From contig JAGCCQ010000061.1 of the NCBI GenBank assembly GCA_017651565.1, forward strand, positions 1 through 53,818: 53,818 bases of DNA, written 5' to 3'. The notes beneath the pieces are model-generated. The model was not told where the DNA came from. It worked only from the letters and a program-made list of their open reading frames with translations, and searched no databases. This DNA comes from Bacilli bacterium (GTDB lineage: Bacteria > Bacillota_I > Bacilli_A > RFN20 > CAG-826). A program made the position numbers and the translations under genes. How positions within the stretch are numbered: position 1 is the first letter of the stretch; each line of letters begins with the position of its first letter. Positions 8,269 to 16,083 of the stretch are shown here, in pieces.

Positions 8269-9327
8269 ATGAATAAAAAATTGCATGGCATTTTAGAGAT
8301 TGTATTAGCATCCATTCTAGTTATCGTAGGTTTCATCGTCACATTGAAAATTGAAATCTTACAAGACTACATCATGTGGGTCATGATTGTATTCTTCTTA
8401 ATTAAAGTCGGATTAGTTGTTATTAAGTATTTCGCATATGAGTCATCCTTGCTCTATACGATAATTCATGGTTCATTGCATGGTATCATCATAATCTTAA
8501 TGATTATCTTCAACGCAGACCCTAGCAAGATGGCTTACGTTGTTGGCGCTTCTTGTGTTGCGGACGTTGTCGCAAATATCGCAAAAGCAATTATTTATAG
8601 AAAATCTAATAGAACCGAATCCTTCTTCGGAATGGAAAACATTATCTGTGTCCTATTTATCTTCTTAATGTTCAGTGGACAAGAATCAGATATTGCAACA
8701 AACGTTATCTTAGGATGTTTAGTTTTATATAAAGGTTTAGCTAACCTAGTTTCTAATATGTTTGTTAAAAAACTTATCTCTATTACAGATTTAGGTAAAG
8801 CACTTAATAGAGTTCATGGTTTAGATATCTTCTTTGGTTTATTTATCATCCTTTTACTTACTTCATTTATTCTTCCTCATGTTGAGGATTCAATTAAAGA
8901 TGCAGGAGATGCATGGTGGTATTGTTTCGCTTTAATTACCACTACTGGATTTGGTGATCTCACTGTTACAACCACTACAGGTAGAATCCTTTCAGTTATT
9001 ATTGGATTCTATGGAATTATCATTGTTTCATTATTAACATCATCTATCGTTATCTATATCTCTGATATTAACAAAAGAGAAGAAAGAGAAAAGAGAAGCG
9101 AAGAAGAAGCAAAGAAATTAGAATCTTATACTTTCTCATCAGACTATAGTAAGAAAACAACTGCTGGTAAGCCTATAGAAAAGCAAGTAGAACAAATGAA
9201 TTTATTCGCTGCAGCAAATGCTAAAACTCCTAAAGCTTCTAAAAAGCAAAAAGAAGTTAAAGAAGAACAAGCAAAAGAAAATAAAGAATCCAAGCCTAAA
9301 AGAGCAGTTAAAAAGGAAGCCAACTAA
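8269..9327 (+). CDS. Membrane protein with DUF308-like N terminus and K+ channel pore
   Basis: 352 residues. The ATG at 8269 has AAGGAG seven bases upstream, preferred over the TTG at 8212 that would run through the shared element. Residues about 5-175 form several short hydrophobic helices with the packing of DUF308/HdeD proteins. Then two helices surround the pore sequence ALITTTGFGDLTVTT: TTGFGD is a potassium selectivity filter (usual TVGYGD/TTGFGD). The C-terminal 75 residues are charged, Lys/Glu-rich and probably coiled or disordered, with no RCK domain. It probably conducts K+ across the cytoplasmic membrane. The N-terminal half could replace the voltage-sensor-like helices of six-helix channels. 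The terminator stem lies over its own stop codon. Confidence 0.75.
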   Translation: MNKKLHGILEIVLASILVIVGFIVTLKIEILQDYIMWVMIVFFLIKVGLVVIKYFAYESSLLYTIIHGSLHGIIIILMIIFNADPSKMAYVVGASCVADVVANIAKAIIYRKSNRTESFFGMENIICVLFIFLMFSGQESDIATNVILGCLVLYKGLANLVSNMFVKKLISITDLGKALNRVHGLDIFFGLFIILLLTSFILPHVEDSIKDAGDAWWYCFALITTTGFGDLTVTTTTGRILSVIIGFYGIIIVSLLTSSIVIYISDINKREEREKRSEEEAKKLESYTFSSDYSKKTTAGKPIEKQVEQMNLFAAANAKTPKASKKQKEVKEEQAKENKESKPKRAVKKEAN

Positions 9328-9339
9328 GAGCTTCCTTTT
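9311..9339. terminator. Bidirectional terminator overlapping the channel gene stop
   Basis: Ten-base stem AAAAGGAAGC (9311-9320) / GCTTCCTTTT (9330-9339) whose nine-base loop holds the TAA stop. It serves both the channel gene and convergent cysE. Confidence 0.85.
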
Positions 9340-9342
9340 CTT

Positions 9343-10038
9343 CTATTCTTTTGATTTAATTACCAATTCAGGTTTGCCAATTGTAACCCTCATACGAGGT
9401 GGAACTGATTCAATCAAGAATACGTTTGACCCGATTGTTACATCGTCTCCAACAGTAATATCGCCTAAGATCGATGCACATGCATAAATCGTTACGTGAT
9501 TGCCAATTGTTGGATGACGCTTAATATTCTTCATCTTAGCGCCTTTTGATAATGATAAAGCTCCTAATGTAACACATTGATAGAGTTTGACGTAAGAACC
9601 AACAATTGCGGTTTCACCAATAACAATACCAGTTCCATGGTCAATAAAGAATGGAGCAGCAATTTTGCTTCCTGGATGGATATCAATTCCAGTCTTTGAA
9701 TGTGCTTCTTCAGTAATGATTCTAGAAACTAATAAGTAGCCCATGTTACGTAAAGCATGGGCAATACGATAATAACAAATTGCTCTAAATCCTGGATAAG
9801 TAATAATGACTTCTTCTTTGCTATCAATAGCAGGATCACTTTCCATAAAGAAATCTAAATCCGCTAATAAATCTTTTTTAATATCAGCAAAAGTACCAAT
9901 AAATTTATTAGCCGCTTCTTCTTTACTATCAATAACCTCTAAGAAGGTTTTTTGAATATCGTTAATATTGTCACAATCAGATAAAAGACAACAAATAGTA
10001 TCATTAACTAAATTAATAATTTTGCTTTTATCTATCAT
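9343..10038 (-). CDS. cysE: Serine O-acetyltransferase
   Basis: Makes O-acetylserine from serine and acetyl-CoA, the substrate of the cysK product encoded nearby. 231 residues: a helical N-terminal domain and a left-handed beta-helix of hexapeptide repeats. Diagnostic stretches are IDIHPGSKIAAPFFIDHGTG, with its active-site histidines, and IGNHVTIYACASILGDITVG. A GGAGG ribosome site is at 10047-10051. It has its own leader, separated from the upstream regulator by a terminator at 10121-10141, so it is not strictly co-transcribed with cysK. Confidence 0.95.
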   Translation of the reverse strand: MIDKSKIINLVNDTICCLLSDCDNINDIQKTFLEVIDSKEEAANKFIGTFADIKKDLLADLDFFMESDPAIDSKEEVIITYPGFRAICYYRIAHALRNMGYLLVSRIITEEAHSKTGIDIHPGSKIAAPFFIDHGTGIVIGETAIVGSYVKLYQCVTLGALSLSKGAKMKNIKRHPTIGNHVTIYACASILGDITVGDDVTIGSNVFLIESVPPRMRVTIGKPELVIKSKE

Positions 10039-10110
10039 GATTCTATCCTCCGAATTCAGGTAATAATAAATATAATATTATTTTCTTAAATTTGCGAGGA
10101 TAACGCTAAA

Positions 10111-10141
10111 AATAATAAAAGGTCCGGGGATAGACCGGACC
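10111..10141 (-). terminator. Terminator of cysK-rrf2 operon
   Basis: Stem GGTCCGG (10121-10127) / CCGGACC (10135-10141), followed on the minus strand by TTTTATTATTTTT. Confidence 0.88.
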
Positions 10142-10146
10142 GTACC

Positions 10147-10581
10147 TTAGATACCTGCTCCAAATATATATCTTTCGGATGTCTCACTTAAACCTTTGAG
10201 AGAGATTGAGGCAAAATAATCTTGAACTAACTTCTGCAATCCTTCCCACATAGGGAGAGTTTTGCAATATGTATTCATTTCACATTCGTTAGTCTTACAG
10301 TCAAGACATCCTACTGGAGCAAGGCTACCTTCAGTAATTTCAAGTATCTCAAGAGCAGTATAGCTATAAGGGTCCTTGACTAATTTATATCCCCCCTGCG
10401 CACCATGTTTACCTATAACCATATTGTGCTTAGATAAATTAGTCATGATTGCTTCAACATACTTTAAAGAAATATTCTGACGTTCAGCTATTTCTTTAAG
10501 TGGAACATATTCTCCATTAGAATGGTCCACTAAATCAATCATTACTCTTAAAGCATATCTGCCTCTTGTAGAAATCTTCAT
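10147..10581 (-). CDS. Rrf2-family regulator (CymR/IscR-like)
   Basis: 144 residues. The opening MKISTRGRYALRVMIDL and the GAQGGYKL wing are diagnostic Rrf2 winged-helix features. It sits directly downstream of cysK (3-base gap), the position of CymR-type cysteine regulators. However it has four clustered cysteines, GCLDCKTNEC then MNTYC, in the region where IscR binds an Fe-S cluster, so it may sense Fe-S status, cysteine supply or both. A palindrome at the cysK promoter (11528-11544) is a plausible operator, implying autoregulation. Which of CymR or IscR it resembles more cannot be settled by eye. Confidence 0.85.
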   Translation of the reverse strand: MKISTRGRYALRVMIDLVDHSNGEYVPLKEIAERQNISLKYVEAIMTNLSKHNMVIGKHGAQGGYKLVKDPYSYTALEILEITEGSLAPVGCLDCKTNECEMNTYCKTLPMWEGLQKLVQDYFASISLKGLSETSERYIFGAGI

Positions 10582-10583
10582 CT

Positions 10584-11510
10584 TTATTCCTCGAATAACT
10601 TTGTGGATAAGTATCTATCGCCACTATCTGGTAATAATACTACAACGTTTTTGCCAGCGAATTCATCTCTACTAGCAACTTGAATAGCAGCATATAAAGC
10701 AGCACCAGAAGAGATACCAACTAAGATACCTTCTTTTTTGCCAATTAATCTACCATATGTAAATGCATCTTCATTTTCAATTCTAATGATTTCATCATAT
10801 ACACTAGTATCTAATGTATCAGGAACGAAACCAGCACCAATACCTTGAATCATATGTGGTCCTGCTTTACCTTCGCTTAAAACAGGTGAAGCTGCTGGTT
10901 CAACAGCAACTACTCTAACATCTGCTTTTTGTGATTTGATATATTTACCAACACCTGTGATTGTTCCACCAGTACCAACACCAGCAACAAATGCATCAAC
11001 TTTACCATCTAAATCTTTATAAATTTCTGGTCCAGTTGTTTCAAAGTGAATTTTTGGGTTAGCTGGGTTTACGAATTGACCTAAGATAATTGAATTATGA
11101 ATTTCTTTATTTAATTCTTCTGCTTTAGCAATAGCGCCTTTCATACCTTTAGCTGCTTCAGTTAAAACAAGTTCAGCACCATATGCTTTTAATAATTTAC
11201 GTCTTTCAATAGACATACTTTCAGGCATTGTAAGAACAACTCTATAGCCCTTCATTGTTGCAATAGATGCTAAACCAATACCAGTATTACCGCTTGTTGG
11301 TTCAATAATAACTGTACCTTCTTTAAGTACACCTTTTGCTTCAGCATCATTAATCATAGATAAAGCGATTCTATCTTTAACTGAACCTGCTGGATTAAAA
11401 TATTCAACCTTAGCAAATAATTTTGCTTTTAACTTTAATTCTTTTTCAATGTGTGTGAGTTCTAGTAATGGAGTTCCCCCAACTAAATCATATCCATTTT
11501 TGTATAACAT
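10584..11510 (-). CDS. cysK: Cysteine synthase A
   Basis: O-acetylserine sulfhydrylase of 308 residues, making cysteine from O-acetylserine and sulfide. The PLP lysine is in [22 protein letters not shown] binds the substrate carboxylate and GTGGTITG holds the PLP phosphate. First gene of a two-gene operon with the Rrf2 regulator. Ribosome site AAGGAG at 11519-11524. A promoter and a likely operator lie directly upstream, so it is probably repressed by the neighbouring regulator when cysteine is ample. Works with cysE. Confidence 0.95.
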   Translation of the reverse strand: MLYKNGYDLVGGTPLLELTHIEKELKLKAKLFAKVEYFNPAGSVKDRIALSMINDAEAKGVLKEGTVIIEPTSGNTGIGLASIATMKGYRVVLTMPESMSIERRKLLKAYGAELVLTEAAKGMKGAIAKAEELNKEIHNSIILGQFVNPANPKIHFETTGPEIYKDLDGKVDAFVAGVGTGGTITGVGKYIKSQKADVRVVAVEPAASPVLSEGKAGPHMIQGIGAGFVPDTLDTSVYDEIIRIENEDAFTYGRLIGKKEGILVGISSGAALYAAIQVASRDEFAGKNVVVLLPDSGDRYLSTKLFEE

Positions 11511-11527
11511 AATGTTTTCTCCTTTTG

Positions 11528-11544
11528 CCTACCATTTTAGTAGG
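11528..11544. promoter_or_regulatory. Candidate Rrf2-type operator at cysK
   Basis: Palindrome CCTAC-N7-GTAGG lying between the -10 box (11552-11557) and the ribosome site, so a bound protein would block transcription start. The adjacent Rrf2 gene is the natural binder; inference only. Confidence 0.5.
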
Positions 11545-11551
11545 TAATTAG

Positions 11552-11581
11552 ATTCTATCACTAGATTTAAAATTAAAACAA
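11552..11581 (-). promoter_or_regulatory. cysK promoter
   Basis: Minus strand -35 TTGTTT (11576-11581), 18-base spacer, -10 TAGAAT (11552-11557). Confidence 0.55.
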
Positions 11582-11595
11582 GCAAAACGCTCAAC

Positions 11596-11620
11596 AAAAA
11601 AAGAGATGATTATTCATCTC
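11596..11620 (-). terminator. Terminator of the lipoprotein gene
   Basis: Stem GAGATGA (11603-11609) / TCATCTC (11614-11620), followed on the minus strand by seven Ts. Ends the transcript from 12531. Confidence 0.85.
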
Positions 11621-11640
11621 AATTATTTTGCTCTCATTTT

Positions 11641-12531
11641 TTACTTTTTAGGAATAACAAATTGGAGGTTTATTTTATTGGTATAAACTGTTAAGTACGC
11701 ATCGCCGCTTGCGTTAATATACTTACTTGCATCGGTATCTTTTACCATAAATCTAAAATTAGAATACGATGTATTTTTTAATGTTAAAGGTTTATCAATT
11801 AAAGATACATTCTCTTCGTTTCCAGTAAAAGAGAGGACTATATCTAATATATCAAGTCCTTCAAAAGATTTTCCTGATACATTGAAATCTAATGTAAAGA
11901 ATAAACGATTATCAAAATAAACACTTTCAATTCTTTCATAGCCGATTTTAAAGAAATCATTTTCGTAAGAAGTTGCGTTATCTCCTACAATGCCTATTTC
12001 ATCCGATAGTGATTTGCTTAAATCATTATTGTAGTATTCACTAGCATCTTTATAGTCACGTTTATGAAGTAATATAGAAATATTTGCATCTTCAGCTATT
12101 AATCTAAATACAGCATTATCGTAATTTATGTATTGGTAATCTCTTGTAGTTTTATCAAATCCAGGTAAACTGACTCTTTCGTTGACGTTAAGTGTAAAAG
12201 GCGAAGACATTAAATCACTTCTAAAACTACCATCAGGGTTTGCGTAAAAAGCTTCAACTATATCATAAGAAGTAACATTGCTGTCATCTGTTATAAGTTT
12301 AAGAGTCGTTACTGGAGGCTTAGTAACTTGATGAGCTTGGTTAACTATTATTTCCAAATTAGAAAGTTTTACTGAACCAAAAGATAGAATATCAATGTTG
12401 TTAGAAGTATCATAATCCTCTACCTTTTTTCCGTTAGCAACTGGAAGATCTTCAATTATTATTGGATTGCACGAACATAAGCATAAAGCTATAAAGGCCG
12501 CACTTCCTATTAATTTTATTGTATTTTTCAT
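11641..12531 (-). CDS. Lipoprotein of unknown function
   Basis: 296 residues with a signal peptide ending in lipobox CLCSC, so it is anchored on the outer face of the membrane. The rest looks like beta-rich extracellular sequence with several Asp/Asn-rich turns and no family I recognise. A long Shine-Dalgarno (AAAGGAGGGGAGG) precedes the ATG. It follows the permease-cytidylyltransferase gene in the same direction with a 172-base gap and may be the last gene of that operon; it has its own terminator. Possibly a surface partner of the uptake system, which is inference from position only. Confidence 0.75.
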   Translation of the reverse strand: MKNTIKLIGSAAFIALCLCSCNPIIIEDLPVANGKKVEDYDTSNNIDILSFGSVKLSNLEIIVNQAHQVTKPPVTTLKLITDDSNVTSYDIVEAFYANPDGSFRSDLMSSPFTLNVNERVSLPGFDKTTRDYQYINYDNAVFRLIAEDANISILLHKRDYKDASEYYNNDLSKSLSDEIGIVGDNATSYENDFFKIGYERIESVYFDNRLFFTLDFNVSGKSFEGLDILDIVLSFTGNEENVSLIDKPLTLKNTSYSNFRFMVKDTDASKYINASGDAYLTVYTNKINLQFVIPKK

Positions 12532-12703
12532 TTTTCCTCCCCTCCTTTGGTGAAATCAAAAATATAGCACATGCAATTAAGGCAAAATATAATGCGTTCA
12601 AAGCAACTCGATACCATTTTTAAAAGATACTCTCTTTCATAATTCGTCCCTCACTAAAACCAACGAATCAAGAGAGGGGCATCTGTTCAAAAATATTTAT
12701 AAA

Positions 12704-15247
12704 TTATTTTTTATAAATTGCGTAGCTTGGATCGATAATAACTAATTCGGAGAAGTTATCAATTTCAGTAACGTCTTTTTTCTTACAATCTCTAACTTCT
12801 ACTTTGAAGTCATGCTTGCAAACTGTAAGAGGGACATTGTCCCAGTATTTTTCTTTACCACCACGTGAATGGAAAACTTTAGCAATATCTTCCCTTAACT
12901 TAGCGGAATCTTTTTCATCCCAATAAGAGATACCAATCATGTGCCAGCAATTTTCACCACCGATAGCGACTTTATTAATATAGTTACCTTTCTTAAAGAA
13001 GCACCAGTCATCTGTTTCAGTAACGTATGCTCCTAAGTAGTTTGAGCAATATTGATATTTAGTAATAACTTTTGGATTAGCGACTACTAAGTCAGCTTCA
13101 CAAATATAACATCTATCGATAATATCCTTAGCAGCGTATACAGAAGAAATATTATTACTTTCGTTATAGATTGGGTTTTCAATGAACTTAAGTGTTGGGT
13201 ATTTTTCTAATAATTGTTCGAATTGTTCTTTCTTATAACCAACAACTAAAGTGATGTTATCAATACCTTTAGCAATCAATGCATCTAATAAAGTATCAAT
13301 GATACGAACACCATTAACTTTAACTAATGGTTTAGGTGTATCTAAAGTAACAGGAGCCATTCTAGAACCAAAGCCCGCTGCAATAACGATGGCTTTTCTT
13401 ACTTTATATGGTTCAAGAGCTTTATAACCTTTTTCAGTAATCTCAACTGTCTTATCGTTATGAATTACAATCAAATCATCCTCAATGAATTGATTAATAA
13501 TCTTGTTTGTTGTGCCTAATGATAAGGTAACACCATCTGCAATCTTTCTTTGTGTTAAAGTTTGCTTATTATGTTCCTCAATGTAAGCAAGTAAATTGAA
13601 TTGGAAACGATTTAACTCCATATCTTTTTCCACCTTCCTGTTACCAATTTTAGTAACGTACTTAGTTAATATATCAAAACCTATTTTCATCAATAAGTTG
13701 ATAATCAAAATGATTGTTGAGATAACTGACTCCATCTCCCAAATAGATTGGTTTTCATAAGTAGTAATACCTACTGATAATGGAGTAGTATTCGCGGTAC
13801 ATAAGAAGCTAACCGCTGAAATTGTAATCATACTGTTAATGAATAAGTACGAGAACATTTGTAATATTGTTCCCATTGTATTAGGAATCATTACTTTAAA
13901 GAACATTGAGTTCTTAGAAATTCCTAATGTTTCAGCAACAGTTTCGTAGTTCTTATCGATTTTTTCAAATGCATTCTTCGCCATTAAATATGGAGAAGAG
14001 AAATAGTGAATTGTATTAACAGCTACTAAGATAGCAATTGTTCCAGCAAACCATCCTTTTGTGAATTTGAATAAGAATATATATCCAACACCTAAAACGA
14101 GGCCAGGAACCGCCAAAGTTGCAATTGACAATAAATGTACAGGTTTAGTCATTACGCCTTTTGTACGGGTGGAAATATACCCAGAAATATAAGCAATGAT
14201 TGTCCCAACAATTGCGGTTAATACAGAAATAATTAACGAGTTAGTTAAGAACTTAACAATAGAAACACTACTATATGGTGAGAATGCTCTTACATAGTTA
14301 TCAAATGTAAACCCTAAATCGTTAGGGAAACTCTTAACAAATGAGATAACAATAAACGCCAACATTGGTATTGCCATAAGCACGCCAATGAAGATAATTA
14401 ATCCTAAGCCAATTCCATTAAATAACTTAGATGGTTTAATCTTTTCGCTTCTTGCAACACCATCGTTGCTATCTTTGAAGAAGATATCAAATAAGAATGC
14501 TACAACTGCAGGAATAAGCAATACTAGCGAAACAATAGCGCCTCTACCATATTTAAATGTAGAGATTACTTGTTCATATAAATACATTGGAACAGTTTTA
14601 ACTCTTCCAGCAACTTCCATTGGTAGACCATAATCAGCAAATATCAATGTAAATCCTGCAAAGAAAGCAGAGATTAATGTTGCTCTTAAATATGGAAGAG
14701 TAATTCCAAAGAATGATTTAAGTCTAGAAATACCTAATGTATTAGCGGCGTCGTATGAGCTCTTATCTTCATATAAAAGTGCGTCATAGATAAGTAAGAA
14801 TTCTACAGGGAATGCGAATACGACAGAGCCGATGATTAAGTCAAAGAATCCTAATCCATCAAATTTGATTCCAAATATAATATCTAAGAATCCATTGACT
14901 CCGAATAATGTTCTAACTCCTAAACCAATAGAAATAGTTGGAATTAACATTGGTAAGACCAAGAAGATGACTAACCACTTCTTGTTTTTAAAGCGAATTC
15001 TACTTAAAAAATAAGCACATACAGTAGCGAGTATAGTCGATATACAAGCCCCAATACCTGAATATATTAATGAGTTACCAATTGATTGATAGAAAATCTC
15101 ATCTTTAAAAACATATGATGTATCATCACCTGTAACCTTAAATAGCATTACGATTAAAGGTGCGATTAAAAAGAACACCAATATTAAAACTAATGATATT
15201 TGTAATATTAATATTCCTGTATCAAGTTGTTTTCTAGATTTATTCAT
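12704..15247 (-). CDS. ABC permease fused to winged helix and LicC/PntC-like cytidylyltransferase
   Basis: 847 residues in one frame. Residues 1-540 are a double permease of the FbpB/PhnV type, two sets of about six membrane helices with EAA-like loops. Residues 543-612 are a MarR-like winged helix (QRKIADGVTLSLGTTNKIIN). Residues 616-847 are a nucleotidyltransferase: AAGFGSR at 623-629, TPKPL at 637-641, metal ligand Asp719 in ICEADLVV, and a C-terminal YWDNV...EIDNFSEL block as in LicC. LicC makes CDP-choline from phosphocholine; PntC makes CMP-aminoethylphosphonate. The permease belongs to the family importing aminoethylphosphonate or Fe(III), which favours PntC-like use. An internal ATG at 13621 with a ribosome site may also yield the 305-residue C-terminal part alone. 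Two bases separate it from the ATPase gene. Confidence 0.85.
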   Translation of the reverse strand: MNKSRKQLDTGILILQISLVLILVFFLIAPLIVMLFKVTGDDTSYVFKDEIFYQSIGNSLIYSGIGACISTILATVCAYFLSRIRFKNKKWLVIFLVLPMLIPTISIGLGVRTLFGVNGFLDIIFGIKFDGLGFFDLIIGSVVFAFPVEFLLIYDALLYEDKSSYDAANTLGISRLKSFFGITLPYLRATLISAFFAGFTLIFADYGLPMEVAGRVKTVPMYLYEQVISTFKYGRGAIVSLVLLIPAVVAFLFDIFFKDSNDGVARSEKIKPSKLFNGIGLGLIIFIGVLMAIPMLAFIVISFVKSFPNDLGFTFDNYVRAFSPYSSVSIVKFLTNSLIISVLTAIVGTIIAYISGYISTRTKGVMTKPVHLLSIATLAVPGLVLGVGYIFLFKFTKGWFAGTIAILVAVNTIHYFSSPYLMAKNAFEKIDKNYETVAETLGISKNSMFFKVMIPNTMGTILQMFSYLFINSMITISAVSFLCTANTTPLSVGITTYENQSIWEMESVISTIILIINLLMKIGFDILTKYVTKIGNRKVEKDMELNRFQFNLLAYIEEHNKQTLTQRKIADGVTLSLGTTNKIINQFIEDDLIVIHNDKTVEITEKGYKALEPYKVRKAIVIAAGFGSRMAPVTLDTPKPLVKVNGVRIIDTLLDALIAKGIDNITLVVGYKKEQFEQLLEKYPTLKFIENPIYNESNNISSVYAAKDIIDRCYICEADLVVANPKVITKYQYCSNYLGAYVTETDDWCFFKKGNYINKVAIGGENCWHMIGISYWDEKDSAKLREDIAKVFHSRGGKEKYWDNVPLTVCKHDFKVEVRDCKKKDVTEIDNFSELVIIDPSYAIYKK
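13630..13639 (-). promoter_or_regulatory. Internal ribosome binding site in the fusion gene
   Basis: Minus strand AGGAAGGTGG, eight bases before the in-frame ATG at 13619-13621 (residue Met543), exactly at the junction between permease and winged helix. It could drive separate synthesis of the winged-helix cytidylyltransferase. Confidence 0.5.
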
Positions 15248-15249
15248 TT

Positions 15250-16083
15250 TTATTTAGTGCTATTTAGAATAGCAGTAACTTTTTCATCTAAGTGATCCAC
15301 TACAAACTTCTTAACAAATTCATTTGCAGGGTTTTTATAAATATTGTTAGGTGTATCAAATTGAGCGATATGGTTATCATTCATAACAATGATTCTATCT
15401 GACATAGAGAAAGCTTCCTCTTGATCGTGAGTAACATAAATCATTGTTTTGTTATATTTCTTTTGAATAGCCTTAATTTCTTTTCTAAGAGCCATGCGAA
15501 TGTCAGCATCTAAAGCTGCCATAGGCTCATCAAAAAGAATAATATCTGGATTAATAGCAAGTGTACGAGCAATAGCGACTCTTTGTTGTTGACCACCACT
15601 CATCTTACCTGGCTTTTTATTTACATAGTCAGTTAAACCAACGATAGAAATAACATTATCAACAATAGTTTTAATTTCTTCTTTGGTATAGTTTCTAACA
15701 ACTAATGTGTTTTCATCAACTACGTGACCAGTTGCGTCAATTAAAGGCAAACTATCTTTTCTACCTTTTAGAGCGTATGCTACATTTTCCCAAACAGTCA
15801 TATTTGGGAACAATGCATAGTTCTGGAAAACTAAACCCATGCCTCTTTTGCTAGGTAAGTTGCATGTAATGTCTACGCCATCTTTCAAAACAGCGCCACT
15901 GTCTGGTGTTTCAATACCAATGAGTATTTTTAAAAGAGTTGTTTTGCCACACCCGGAAGCACCGAGCATAGAGACAAATTCTCCTTCTTTGATATCGAAG
16001 GAGATGTCTTCTAAAACAATTTGGCCATTAAATCTTTTATTAATATTAACAACACTGATTTTGCTATTGTTTAGAGTTTCCAT
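15250..16083 (-). CDS. ABC importer ATPase (PotA/FbpC/PhnT type)
   Basis: 277 residues. Walker A GASGCGKTT (41-49), Q-loop FQNYALFPNMTV, signature MSGGQQQR, Walker B IILFDEPMAALD and the switch His in YVTHDQEEA are all present. The C-terminal extension is short, lacking a full TOBE regulatory domain. It energises the import system formed with the binding lipoprotein (upstream, overlapping by 13 bases) and the fused permease (2-base gap), so all three are one operon. Family includes Fe(III), polyamine and 2-aminoethylphosphonate importers. Confidence 0.93.
   Translation of the reverse strand: METLNNSKISVVNINKRFNGQIVLEDISFDIKEGEFVSMLGASGCGKTTLLKILIGIETPDSGAVLKDGVDITCNLPSKRGMGLVFQNYALFPNMTVWENVAYALKGRKDSLPLIDATGHVVDENTLVVRNYTKEEIKTIVDNVISIVGLTDYVNKKPGKMSGGQQQRVAIARTLAINPDIILFDEPMAALDADIRMALRKEIKAIQKKYNKTMIYVTHDQEEAFSMSDRIIVMNDNHIAQFDTPNNIYKNPANEFVKKFVVDHLDEKVTAILNSTK

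Noticed and set aside
12648..12678. Hairpin CCCTC/GAGGG after the cytidylyltransferase gene as a terminator
   Set aside because: Only five pairs with a long loop and no T run.
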